A stretch of DNA of 46,109 bases from Actinomycetes bacterium (GTDB lineage Bacteria; Actinomycetota; Coriobacteriia; Anaerosomatales; Anaerosomataceae). The position numbers and the translations under genes are program-made. Positions 33,558 to 41,040 of this stretch are shown piece by piece; position 1 is the stretch's first letter; each line of letters begins with the position of its first letter. A model generated the notes under the pieces. The model was not told the origin of the DNA. It ran no database searches and saw nothing but the letters and a program-made list of their open reading frames with translations. The stretch is from NCBI GenBank assembly GCA_021373175.1, contig JAJFTE010000117.1, positions 1-46,109 on the forward strand, written 5' to 3'.

Positions 33558-34915
33558 CAGCCGCGCCCCTCGGTGAGTTTGAGGTGGGCGTTCGCAACGT
33601 CTGCGTACAGCGTGCCGGTGTCGACCGTCAAGCACGTCCCTTGCTCGTACAGCACGCGTCCGTCGACCATCGTCATGATCACGTCTTCCTGGTTGCTTGT
33701 GTGCACCAGCGCACTGTACGGATCCTGTGTGGGCTTCTGATGGCTGCGCGACAAGTCCACAGCGATGATATCCGCGCGCTTGCCAGGCTCCAGGCTTCCG
33801 ACGAGGTGGTCGATCTTGAGCGCACGCGCCGCCTCCAGTGTCGCCATGCGCACGAACTGACGCGCGCGGTAGAATCGGGCCTCCCCCGCGACGCCGCGCT
33901 GGACGAGCAGGCCGATCCGCATCTCATCGAAGAAGTCCATCGTGTTGTTGGACGCCGGCGAATCCGTGCCGATCCCCACCCGAAGCCCATGCTCAAGGAA
34001 CGACTGGAGCGGTGCGATCCCCATCCCGAGCTTCAGGTTGCATCGCGCGCAGTACGCCACAGCGACGTCGTTTCGCTGAAGCGTGTCCACATCCGCTGGA
34101 TCGACATGCACACAATGCACGGCCAGCACGTTCGGCACCTCAAGAATGCCCCATTGATGCACGTATTGCACCGGGCTCACCCCGGTCGGGAGCCACACGA
34201 CCTTGGACCAGCCAGACTGCGTGCGGTAGTCCTGGGCGAGCGACGAGGACCCGTACTTCACGAAATCGTACTCGTCGCGTGATCCCGCCAGATGGATCGC
34301 GACCGGCAGACCACGCTCCCCTGCTTCCTTGGCCACAACTTTAAAGAGCGTCGGATGGCACGAATACGGCGAGTGAGGCGCGATACCGATCGTCAGGAGC
34401 GAGGGATCGACAGCCTCTTGCCAGGCCGCCACATCCTCGAGGCCCGCGGCGACCACGCTAGCTACCTCAGACTTGTCCATCGTTGAGACTTCACGGTAGA
34501 TGACGCCTCGAAGCCCGGCGCGTGAGGCCGGCGCTACCGACGTGCCCGAGTTGGTCACGTCCGCGAAGGTCGTGATGCCAGAGCGGATCGATTCGACCAC
34601 GCCGAGAACCGCTGAATCTCTCCAGTCCTGCTCGGTAAGAAGCTCCTCCAGACGCATGACCTGCATCTTCCAGCGCGAGTATGGCAGGTCATTCACAACA
34701 CCTCGAAACGAAGCATATTCGAAGTGCGTGTGCAGATCGATAAAGCCCGGCATGAGCGCGGCGAGGCCGTAGTCGCGGACTTCCTCGGCGGGAAACGCGG
34801 CCATAAGGTCATCACGCGCACCGAGAGCGACGATCGCTCCATCCTGCACGACAACGCCGCCATCCTCGAAGTGCGGGCCGGAAACAGGGAGAACGTAGCG
34901 GGCCAGCAGCAGCAT
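33557..34915 (-). CDS. Amidohydrolase of the SAH/MTA deaminase group, candidate aminodeoxyfutalosine deaminase
   Basis: A 452-residue metal-dependent deaminase of the COG0402 type. Metal ligands appear in order: DLHTHFEY, HLAGS, HCVH, and the catalytic Asp in GTDSPASNN. PHSPYSCH is also typical. C-terminal LVGSLEPGKRADIIAVD closes the beta-sandwich. Sequence alone leaves SAH, MTA, guanine-like and aminodeoxyfutalosine substrates open. Close linkage to the demethylmenaquinone methyltransferase gene (74 bases upstream) favours a role in futalosine-route menaquinone synthesis, by inference. The ATG at 34915 has GGAAGGG upstream. Confidence 0.88.
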   Translation of the reverse strand: MLLLARYVLPVSGPHFEDGGVVVQDGAIVALGARDDLMAAFPAEEVRDYGLAALMPGFIDLHTHFEYASFRGVVNDLPYSRWKMQVMRLEELLTEQDWRDSAVLGVVESIRSGITTFADVTNSGTSVAPASRAGLRGVIYREVSTMDKSEVASVVAAGLEDVAAWQEAVDPSLLTIGIAPHSPYSCHPTLFKVVAKEAGERGLPVAIHLAGSRDEYDFVKYGSSSLAQDYRTQSGWSKVVWLPTGVSPVQYVHQWGILEVPNVLAVHCVHVDPADVDTLQRNDVAVAYCARCNLKLGMGIAPLQSFLEHGLRVGIGTDSPASNNTMDFFDEMRIGLLVQRGVAGEARFYRARQFVRMATLEAARALKIDHLVGSLEPGKRADIIAVDLSRSHQKPTQDPYSALVHTSNQEDVIMTMVDGRVLYEQGTCLTVDTGTLYADVANAHLKLTEGRG

Positions 34916-34961
34916 GTCGCACCCTTCCGTGCGTCGTAGAACCGTTCCAACATGGTACACG

Positions 34962-34992
34962 CTGGCGCAAGCGCGGTTCCAGCTTGCGTCAG
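34962..34992 (-). terminator. Possible terminator overlapping the menG stop
   Basis: An 11-bp stem with one G-T pair (CTGGCGCAAGC against GCTTGCGTCAG) and a 9-base loop spans the stop codon of the methyltransferase gene. It could end or attenuate transcription before the amidohydrolase gene. No T-tract follows. Confidence 0.4.
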
Positions 34993-35714
34993 ACCTCGGC
35001 GATGTGCACCGCGACAATGCCGAACGTGAGGTTGTGCCACGCCACCCGGGTGAAGCCGGCCGCGCGCAGCTCCGAGGCGAGTGCCAGCTGCGGCGGAAAC
35101 GCGCGGATCGAGTCATTCAGGTACTGGAACGAGGGCCTGTCGCCGGTAAGCAAGCCGCCAAGTGCCGGGATCACCGCATGAAGATAGCGGTGATACAGCC
35201 AGCGCACGAGCGGGTTCGGGGGTCGCGTGAACTCAAGGATCACGTAGCGTCCGCCCGGCTTAAGGACACGGCGCACTTCGCGGAAGTTCGCCGAACGGTC
35301 GGGCAGATTGCGAACGCCGAACGCCACGGTCGCGATGTCGAACCGCCCGTCGTCGAAGGGCAAGTCCTGCGCGTCGGCGACCTCGAATTCGATCTTCGTG
35401 GGACCGTCGTAGGCCGCCGCTTTGCGTTCGCCGACGTTGAGCATCTCGGGAACGAAATCGGTGGAGAGTATGGAAGCCGGCTTGCCGAGGCGGGCGAACG
35501 CCATCGTGAGGTCACCGGTGCCTGCTGCCAGATCGAGCACCACGCTCCGATCGTCGACCCGGGCAAGGCGCACCGTGGAACGACGCCACAGCCGGTCGAT
35601 GCCGAAACTCGACAGGATGTTGAACAGGTCATATGCCGGCGCGATGCGTGTGAATATCCCTTTCACACGATCGGTCGTCGGAACGCCCGGCGCTGGCTTC
35701 CCATCTTCGGACAT
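34989..35714 (-). CDS. menG: Demethylmenaquinone methyltransferase
   Basis: A 241-residue UbiE/MenG-type SAM methyltransferase. It has SAM motif I VLDLAAGTGDLTMAFARLG, then DAQDLPFDDGRFDIATVAFGVRNLP, which is diagnostic of this family, and GGRYVILEFTRPPNP. It adds the methyl group to demethylmenaquinone, the last step in making menaquinone. The ATG at 35714 shares bases with the stop of the radical SAM gene (ATGA). Confidence 0.95.
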   Translation of the reverse strand: MSEDGKPAPGVPTTDRVKGIFTRIAPAYDLFNILSSFGIDRLWRRSTVRLARVDDRSVVLDLAAGTGDLTMAFARLGKPASILSTDFVPEMLNVGERKAAAYDGPTKIEFEVADAQDLPFDDGRFDIATVAFGVRNLPDRSANFREVRRVLKPGGRYVILEFTRPPNPLVRWLYHRYLHAVIPALGGLLTGDRPSFQYLNDSIRAFPPQLALASELRAAGFTRVAWHNLTFGIVAVHIAEV

Positions 35715-37489
35715 CAGCTCTGGTGCTCCGCCGGTCGGGGCTCGATCTTGCGGGTCTTCGGGAACAGGGTCTCAAAATTGACCCTGAACCACAGCGCGAT
35801 ATTGCTGAAGACATGCGTGGGACGCACCGAAGCGGGCCACGTGAGCTCTGACTTCTCGCACACCGTGTTCTCGTTCAGCCGATCGACCTCGCCGCGCAAC
35901 GTGTCGAGGGCGATCGCGCGGCTGGTGCCCGTGGAGCTCTCGACAATCTCGTCTATCCGGCCCATCGCGCGCTGCGCCTCTCGGATACGCTGCTCCGTGA
36001 TTGCCGCGGCCGCGGCATCAGCCACGCCCGTCTCGGCCTTGATGCGGTTGAGGCCGACGGCGGACTCGTAGATCGTGTCAACCATCTCGTCGCGTGTCAT
36101 GCCGTCCGGCTCGTAGTTCAAGATGTGCTTCCATGACGGCTCCAGCAGCAACTGCCGATGCTCCTCGAGCGTCTTCGCGCGAAGCTTGTAGCCGTACGCT
36201 TCCGGATTGTCGAAGACCATCGATCCGGGGTCAAGGAACGGCGCCATCGGCGAGATGAACGCGAGCAGACGCTTGTCGTTGCCGAGACGGGCGTACAGGT
36301 CGCGGACCGCCGGCACGGTGTCGAGCACCGACTGTGCTGTCTGCGTGGGAATACCCGTCATGAAGTACAGGTCGAACCGCGAGCAGTTGTGCTTGAGCGC
36401 CACCTCGATCGACGTAGCCACTTCCTCGAAGGTGTAGTGCTTGGCGAACGCCTCACGTACCGCGTCATCGTGGCTCTCGCATGAGACCTCGACCGACCAG
36501 TCGTTGAGATTCTCATCGAGCAGCGCGCAGAACTCCTCGGTGGGTGGCGTGAAGAACTCAAAGCCGATGGGATTCCTGAAGTTGATGCGCTTGAGGCCCG
36601 CCAGGAACGTCTCCACATACGCTCGACCGGCCTGCTGGAAGTCGTTCAGCACGAAGACCGGACCGGGGATGTGCTTCTGCACGTGAGCGATGTCCGCGAC
36701 AAGCCGATCGGGATCTCTGAACGCCGGCGCACGTCTGCCGAAGTGCTTCGCGAAGGTGTATGCCGAGCCGCCGCAGGTGGGACACTGCCTCGTGCAGCCA
36801 CGGCACGTCAGCGAAGCCGTAACCGGATAACCAAGCCACCCCCTGAACGGGAGCGCGCTCATCATGTCACGGTCGCGGATCACCGAGCGCATGCTGAAAC
36901 TGTAATCCAGCTTCACGTGGTCGAAGGTATCCGGAACCCATGAGAGCTCGTTCACGACGACTGAGCCCCCGGCTGTCTTGTACGTGAGGTTAGGGATGTC
37001 GGCGACGCTGCCGCGACGCTTCAGCGCATAGATGAGCTGCGTGAATGGCTCCTCGGTGGAGTCGCCCCGAACCACATAGTCGACGCAGTCGTACCCGATA
37101 AGCTCCTCGTGGAAGTACGACGACGACAGTCCGCCGAAGACCACGGGCGTGTCCGGATGGTACTTCTTGCATATTCGTGCGATCTCGATCGATCCGTGGG
37201 CGTGTGGCAGCCAGTGCAAGTCGATGCCGAAGGCGACCGGGTCGAGTTCACGGATAGCCTTCTCGACGTCGAACTTGGCGCTCGAGAGCATACGCATCGC
37301 AAGGTTGACGATCCGCACGTACAGGCCATGACGGTCCATGTACTCGGCCATCGTGGTGAAGCCGAGGGGATACATCTCAAAGATGGGGCTTGACGGGACA
37401 AGGTCCGAGACCGGGCCGAACATGATCGACCGCTCACGAAAGTCGTACACGCTCGGAGCGTGCAAAAGGACGAGATCGGGCTGTGGCAA
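35714..37489 (-). CDS. B12-binding-like radical SAM protein
   Basis: A 591-residue protein. The N-terminal part (1-160) has the cobalamin-binding-like fold of B12-dependent radical SAM enzymes, with FGIDLHWLPHAHGSIE near residue 90 and VVFGGLSSSYF near 117. The radical SAM motif is C232-x3-C236-x2-C239 (CTRQCPTC). The C-terminal 150 residues are unique. It resembles the family first defined on Thermoplasma Ta0216; its reaction is unknown. The TTG at 37489 is chosen: GGAGGAGGAG lies 6-8 bases upstream and PQPDLVLLHAP follows; upstream in-frame residues look non-coding. It is coupled to menG. Confidence 0.88.
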   Translation of the reverse strand: MPQPDLVLLHAPSVYDFRERSIMFGPVSDLVPSSPIFEMYPLGFTTMAEYMDRHGLYVRIVNLAMRMLSSAKFDVEKAIRELDPVAFGIDLHWLPHAHGSIEIARICKKYHPDTPVVFGGLSSSYFHEELIGYDCVDYVVRGDSTEEPFTQLIYALKRRGSVADIPNLTYKTAGGSVVVNELSWVPDTFDHVKLDYSFSMRSVIRDRDMMSALPFRGWLGYPVTASLTCRGCTRQCPTCGGSAYTFAKHFGRRAPAFRDPDRLVADIAHVQKHIPGPVFVLNDFQQAGRAYVETFLAGLKRINFRNPIGFEFFTPPTEEFCALLDENLNDWSVEVSCESHDDAVREAFAKHYTFEEVATSIEVALKHNCSRFDLYFMTGIPTQTAQSVLDTVPAVRDLYARLGNDKRLLAFISPMAPFLDPGSMVFDNPEAYGYKLRAKTLEEHRQLLLEPSWKHILNYEPDGMTRDEMVDTIYESAVGLNRIKAETGVADAAAAAITEQRIREAQRAMGRIDEIVESSTGTSRAIALDTLRGEVDRLNENTVCEKSELTWPASVRPTHVFSNIALWFRVNFETLFPKTRKIEPRPAEHQS

Positions 37490-37611
37490 AGCGCACTCCT
37501 CCTCCACGTCGCCGCCGGGGGGTTGGGACACGGCTTGCCGGAGCCATCGGAAGGTGGAAGTATACCACGTCACGCGCCGGTTCGCCGTCTCTTGGTGACG
37601 CCGTAGGTCCC

Positions 37612-38268
37612 CTACCGGTTGCCCACTGCGCCAACGGAGACACGGCACTTGCACGCCAACGACTTGATGTCGCACGGCATGCGGATCTGGCTGATCGTCA
37701 TGCCCTCCGGCTTGCGGATCTTGATGATCGATGTGAGCAGGAGCACGCCGGTGATCCCGGCCGCTGCGAGCAGGTCGAGAGAGATCTGGACCCACCCTGG
37801 TGAGCACGCTACCAGACCGACCGTGACCTGGAGTGCAGGATCGAGCCGCTTAAGATCGGTGAGGTGCCCGACCTCCAGAGCGCCCACCACCAGACCCGCA
37901 TCCTCCGGCAGCTCGGAGAACAGGCCGACCGGCTTCACACCGTAGCGCTCGGATGGGAAGACGACCTGGAGCGCCTCGAGTGTCCGTGCCGTACCCACCA
38001 TCACGATCGGATACTCATCGCTCACGCTGAGAAACTCCGTGAACTCGCGGAACAAGACCAGCGGGTCGTACCCCGCGCCCGGACGACCGATGTCGCCCAC
38101 GAACGAGACATCCCGGCGGACCGTCTCTTCCTTGATGCCCAGCTCGTCGGCCAACTGCCGCGACGTGATCCGATCCGGAGCGCCCACCCGCAGGAGTTCG
38201 CCCAGGTAGCAGTGGTAAAGCGAGAGCCTGTAGAGCGTTGCATCGGGAGCGGTACGGAGCTGTGCCAC
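37612..38268 (-). CDS. Divergent Rex-like redox-sensing regulator
   Basis: A 218-residue winged-helix regulator of the Rex type. The N-terminus is clearly Rex: ATLYRLSLYHCYLGELL, ITSRQLADELGIKEETVRRDVSFVGDIGRPGAGYD (in outline, ending at residue 68). The Rossmann part is altered: VMVGTARTLEAL near residue 90 replaces the usual GxGxxG, and the FD after it is FS (118). Where classical Rex ends in a domain-swapped helix, this ends IRMPCDIKSLACKC, with Cys199, Cys206 and Cys208. NADH binding is therefore doubtful and metal or thiol sensing is possible. It lies between menaquinone-linked genes and the cytochrome locus. Confidence 0.82.
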   Translation of the reverse strand: MAQLRTAPDATLYRLSLYHCYLGELLRVGAPDRITSRQLADELGIKEETVRRDVSFVGDIGRPGAGYDPLVLFREFTEFLSVSDEYPIVMVGTARTLEALQVVFPSERYGVKPVGLFSELPEDAGLVVGALEVGHLTDLKRLDPALQVTVGLVACSPGWVQISLDLLAAAGITGVLLLTSIIKIRKPEGMTISQIRMPCDIKSLACKCRVSVGAVGNR

Positions 38269-38287
38269 CGCGGCCTCCTGGGTGTCG

Positions 38288-38299
38288 ACTTCGTGAAGT
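38288..38299. promoter_or_regulatory. Possible operator: ACTTC-GT-GAAGT
   Basis: An inverted repeat with five-base arms and a two-base centre lies 20 bases upstream of the Rex-like gene and just downstream of its predicted promoter, where a repressor would block the start of transcription. It is shorter than the classical Rex operator (TTGTGA and its mirror), so it may suit the divergent protein. Low confidence. Confidence 0.35.
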
Positions 38300-38308
38300 G
38301 CTATTAGG

Positions 38309-38337
38309 ATTCTACACGCACATTCCCCAAAAGGTAA
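38309..38337 (-). promoter_or_regulatory. Candidate promoter of the Rex-like gene
   Basis: On the minus strand TAGAAT (38309-38314, 5 of 6 to consensus) has TTACCT 17 bases upstream (38332-38337), with the coding start 40 bases downstream. This is the only promoter-like pair in the 117-base gap after the small lipoprotein gene. Confidence 0.45.
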
Positions 38338-38385
38338 CGATTTCAGGGCGCCACATGACGCACGATCTGACTACTTCGTTACTTC

Positions 38386-38586
38386 TCAACGCTTTCGTTC
38401 GAGACGCCGCGTAGAGCGGCATCTCCGAGCGGCGGCGACATCCGTGCTGTCGTGCGAACGCAGCTCCAGAAGACGTGCGACCGTGGTCGCGGCGTCGTGG
38501 CTCGTGGCAGCCGCGCCGCTCGCACATCCGGCGAGGCAGAGCACCAGCGCGGCAAGGACGGCGAAGCACGCCAGGCGTCGCATCAT
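38386..38586 (-). CDS. Small lipoprotein, probably frame-broken near its end
   Basis: The frame as given encodes 66 residues: a lipoprotein signal MMRRLACFAVLAALVLCLAGC (lipobox LAGC, Cys21), then SGAAATSHDAATTVARLLELRSHDSTDVAAA, and an unnatural Arg-rich end. Removing one G at about 38425-38430 would give a different end, RDAALRGVSNESVEK, stopping at 38379, for 68 residues. That end looks much more like protein, so a single extra base is suspected. ATG at 38586 overlaps the stop of the broken small ORF upstream (ATGA). Function unknown. Confidence 0.6.
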   Translation of the reverse strand: MMRRLACFAVLAALVLCLAGCASGAAATSHDAATTVARLLELRSHDSTDVAAARRCRSTRRLERKR

Positions 38587-38688
38587 GTCGGGTCTGCGCT
38601 ACGAACCCGCCCGATGGCAAGCCACATCGCACCGCCGGCGGTCATGCCCGCCACGGAAGTTGTTGATCATGATCACGATCGAGGTCAT
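38583..38688 (-). pseudogene. Frame-broken small ORF coupled at both ends
   Basis: An ATG at 38688 overlaps the upstream lipoprotein stop (ATGA), and a TGA at 38583 overlaps the next lipoprotein ATG (ATGA). The distance is 106 bases, one more than a multiple of three, so no single frame joins them. As given, the first frame stops after 29 codons at 38599. Removing one G from GGCGGGC (about 38644-38650) would give a 34-residue product beginning MTSIVIMINNFRGG and ending AMWLAIGRVRSADPT, a short hydrophobic peptide that could be a membrane helper of cytochrome assembly. Gene-like coupling at both ends makes it unlikely to be chance. Confidence 0.5.
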
Positions 38689-39200
38689 GGCGTCGTCACT
38701 TCGCTCGGGGTTGTGGTTTGCGATGTGCCCGTGGTGTCGAGCGATCGTACGTCGCTCACCAGCCAGCGCTCATCGCGCAGTACCAGCTGATAGCGAAGGC
38801 GGTATGTCACGCCGCTCTCGGTTCGAACGGTCTCGCTCGTGTCGTTCGAGACATGCTTGTAGTCCCACGTCTCGGTCGTGTCGGCGGTCGCGCTCGCGTC
38901 GCCGGAGAACGACACCGAATCGAACGTGATGTCGCGCAGGGTCGCGTGAAGCGTCAATCCCGACTCGCCGAGCGCCGCCATCTGAGAGTATTCGGTGTAG
39001 GCCTGGTCCCGGGTCGCGACAGTGCCGAGCAGGTTCATGTCGTGCGCCGCGAAGGCACGAACGAGCTGCGTGTTGTAGTCGCGAACAGCAGTTGTGACGC
39101 GCTCTATTTCACGCGAGTCCGAACAGCCCGACCCCACGAGGGCGAGTGCAATGCACACAGCCGCCAGCAGGCGACGCGCTCTACTGGAAGTAGACAGCAT
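38685..39200 (-). CDS. Lipoprotein, NTF2-like fold possible
   Basis: A 171-residue exported lipoprotein. Signal RRLLAAVCIALALVGSGC with a lipobox ending in Cys at about residue 26, then a domain of roughly 120 residues (REIERVTTAVRDYNTQLVRAFAAHDMNLL ... RYQLVLRDERWLVSDVRSLD, in outline). The helix-then-strands order and the closing strand 'W LVSDV' resemble SnoaL/NTF2-type domains. A Thr-rich tail follows. ATG at 39200 overlaps ccsA by 20 bases. It is probably carried with the cytochrome assembly genes as a surface or periplasm-side helper; the role is unknown. Confidence 0.78.
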   Translation of the reverse strand: MLSTSSRARRLLAAVCIALALVGSGCSDSREIERVTTAVRDYNTQLVRAFAAHDMNLLGTVATRDQAYTEYSQMAALGESGLTLHATLRDITFDSVSFSGDASATADTTETWDYKHVSNDTSETVRTESGVTYRLRYQLVLRDERWLVSDVRSLDTTGTSQTTTPSEVTTP

Positions 39201-40005
39201 GGATCGAATCCGTGAGGATCGAAGTGCCGAAGAGCGACCAGAAGGCCAACACAACGCAGACGATCAAGAGCATCGCGGCGGGTTTGCCCTTAAGTCGATA
39301 GAAGCGCCGGGCATGGAGGTACAACCCGAACACGAGCCAGGTCACGAGCGACCACGTCTCGACGGGATCCCAGCCCCAGAACCTGCCCCACGAGTAGTAC
39401 GCCCACACCGAGCCGGTCAACATTCCAACGCCCCAGAACGCGAAGGCCAGACCGCCGAAGCGGTACGCGATCGCGTCGAGTTCAGCCGGGTCTGACGGCA
39501 GGCGCCCTATGCGCCGCGGCGAGAGCAGCAACAGCGCCGAGGAGGACAGGCACGCCGCAGCGGCCGAGAAGGCGATGGAATAGAAGCACACGTGCAGGAC
39601 GAGCCACGTCCCGCTGAACGTCGGTGGAAGCGATCTGACCTCGGGCCCCGTGTAGAGGCCGATCGCCATGAGCATCAGCACCACCGGGTACAGCACGACA
39701 TCCAGCCCCCGACCGCGCATGCTCCTGATGCGAGTGGAGGCCAGCGCCAGGATCGCCGTGGCGAGTGCGTAGGAGGAGAGGTTCTCGTACTTGGTGATGA
39801 ACGGGCCGTGACCGACCGCCGCCCATCGCACCGCAATCGCTGAGATGTGAACGAGCAGTCCGGCGGCTGCCAGCCACGGCGCCAGTCGCTTGAGCATCGT
39901 GCGGTCCAGAAACGCGCCGAGCAACGCCACGGCAGATGCCACGGCGTAGAAGATGATCGCGATCAGGTGCAGCCGTGGATCGAGGCTAAGGAGCGACGCT
40001 GTCAT
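39181..40005 (-). CDS. ccsA: Cytochrome c biogenesis protein CcsA (heme delivery)
   Basis: A 274-residue membrane protein with about eight helices. The heme-handling WWD motif is WGRFWGWDPVETWSLVTW near residue 210. Histidines flank it, in ITKYENLSSYA-side and LVLHVCFYS-side helices, as in the CcsA family. Together with ResB/Ccs1 it forms the system II synthase that attaches heme to CxxCH motifs outside the membrane. The ATG at 40005 overlaps resB by 20 bases. Confidence 0.94.
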   Translation of the reverse strand: MTASLLSLDPRLHLIAIIFYAVASAVALLGAFLDRTMLKRLAPWLAAAGLLVHISAIAVRWAAVGHGPFITKYENLSSYALATAILALASTRIRSMRGRGLDVVLYPVVLMLMAIGLYTGPEVRSLPPTFSGTWLVLHVCFYSIAFSAAAACLSSSALLLLSPRRIGRLPSDPAELDAIAYRFGGLAFAFWGVGMLTGSVWAYYSWGRFWGWDPVETWSLVTWLVFGLYLHARRFYRLKGKPAAMLLIVCVVLAFWSLFGTSILTDSIHAVYFQ

Positions 40006-41023
40006 CCTCGGCCCCCCTAACGCGAACGGTTGCGGCACGTGCTGGCTTCATCGGCGCAGCGTACAACATCATCGCACCGACGCCCACGATGAGGAACGAC
40101 GCGAACAGCGGCCACACGGACGGCTGGCGGGAAATGATGTACGCGGCCCACGTATGTGTGCTGTCGAGGCGGACCGACCAGTCTCCAACGGCCTTCGTCG
40201 TCCCGACACCGAGCGACTCCACTGCGCTCTCCTGCCCGCCATGCGCGATCTTGACTGAAAGGACCGTCGCCTCACTCGTAGTCGAAACCACTTCCGAGCG
40301 CGTACGAAGCACCACATCGGTTCCGATCGTCACGTCAAGATACGTCGGTGAGCCGACCCCGGGCTGAGATAGGTCCACCCGCTGTTTCTGCACTGATCCG
40401 TCGGGGGAGGTCAGCGTGAGGAAGTATGCAGGCCCAAAGCGCTGGTCCTGGAAGTAGCGCACTCCGTGAATCGTCTTGGAGCCATTGACGGCCAGCGCGA
40501 GCGATCGTGCAGGATTGCCGAGCGAGAGCTCGCTCGACAGCTGCTTGAGCGTTCCGTCGGCCCACCATGATGGAGACACATGCAGCAGCGTCAATGGCTC
40601 CGGCAACGCGAACGCATCCGCCAGCGGTCCGCGCACGAGTGTGATGGGCGCACTGCCCGCGGGAAGCGTCTGACCTTCGAAGATGGCGTAGATCCCCTGA
40701 CTCTCGCCGAGCAACGCGACGGCAGAGAAGACCAGTGCACACACGAGGCCGACGTGCAGGACAGTACCACCACGAACCCTCGGCCGACCCCGCTGGCGCG
40801 AAACGCGCACATCGCGCGCGATCATGCCCAGGGTGGCAGTCGCAAGCGACAGAAGACAGACCGCGGCGCACGCGATGAAGTACCACGAGTAGAGGACGCG
40901 CTCGACACCCACCACCAGGGCCAGGAGGATGATCGCGACGAACGCGGCAGTCTCCGAGACAATGGTCGCCGGCCGGATGAGCAACCGCTCAACCTGCTTC
41001 ACGCGCTTGCGCACCGTCACCAT
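39986..41023 (-). CDS. resB: Cytochrome c biogenesis protein ResB/Ccs1
   Basis: A 345-residue protein. Three N-terminal helices (IVSETAAFVAIILLALVVGVERVLYSWYFIACAAVCLLSL in outline, and GGTVLHVGLVCALVFSAVALLG) precede a large external domain, and a last helix (PLFASFLIVGVGAMMLYAAP) is at about residue 320. ResB escorts heme with CcsA. It is on the short side for the family. ATG at 41023; only a weak ribosome site. It lies 17 bases after the 19-heme cytochrome gene, so matured product and machinery are cotranscribed. Confidence 0.88.
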   Translation of the reverse strand: MVTVRKRVKQVERLLIRPATIVSETAAFVAIILLALVVGVERVLYSWYFIACAAVCLLSLATATLGMIARDVRVSRQRGRPRVRGGTVLHVGLVCALVFSAVALLGESQGIYAIFEGQTLPAGSAPITLVRGPLADAFALPEPLTLLHVSPSWWADGTLKQLSSELSLGNPARSLALAVNGSKTIHGVRYFQDQRFGPAYFLTLTSPDGSVQKQRVDLSQPGVGSPTYLDVTIGTDVVLRTRSEVVSTTSEATVLSVKIAHGGQESAVESLGVGTTKAVGDWSVRLDSTHTWAAYIISRQPSVWPLFASFLIVGVGAMMLYAAPMKPARAATVRVRGAEDDSVAP

Positions 41024-41040
41024 CCGTTTGCTTCTCGGGC

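Noticed and set aside
37561-37620. Terminator between the radical SAM gene and the Rex-like gene
   Set aside because: Only a five-base stem (GTAGG/CCTAC) is seen, too weak to call.
38599-38688. A real 29-residue protein from the ATG at 38688
   Set aside because: Its second half is very rich in Arg, His and Cys with no hydrophobic pattern, while the neighbouring frame gives a membrane-like end coupled to the next gene. A broken frame is more likely.
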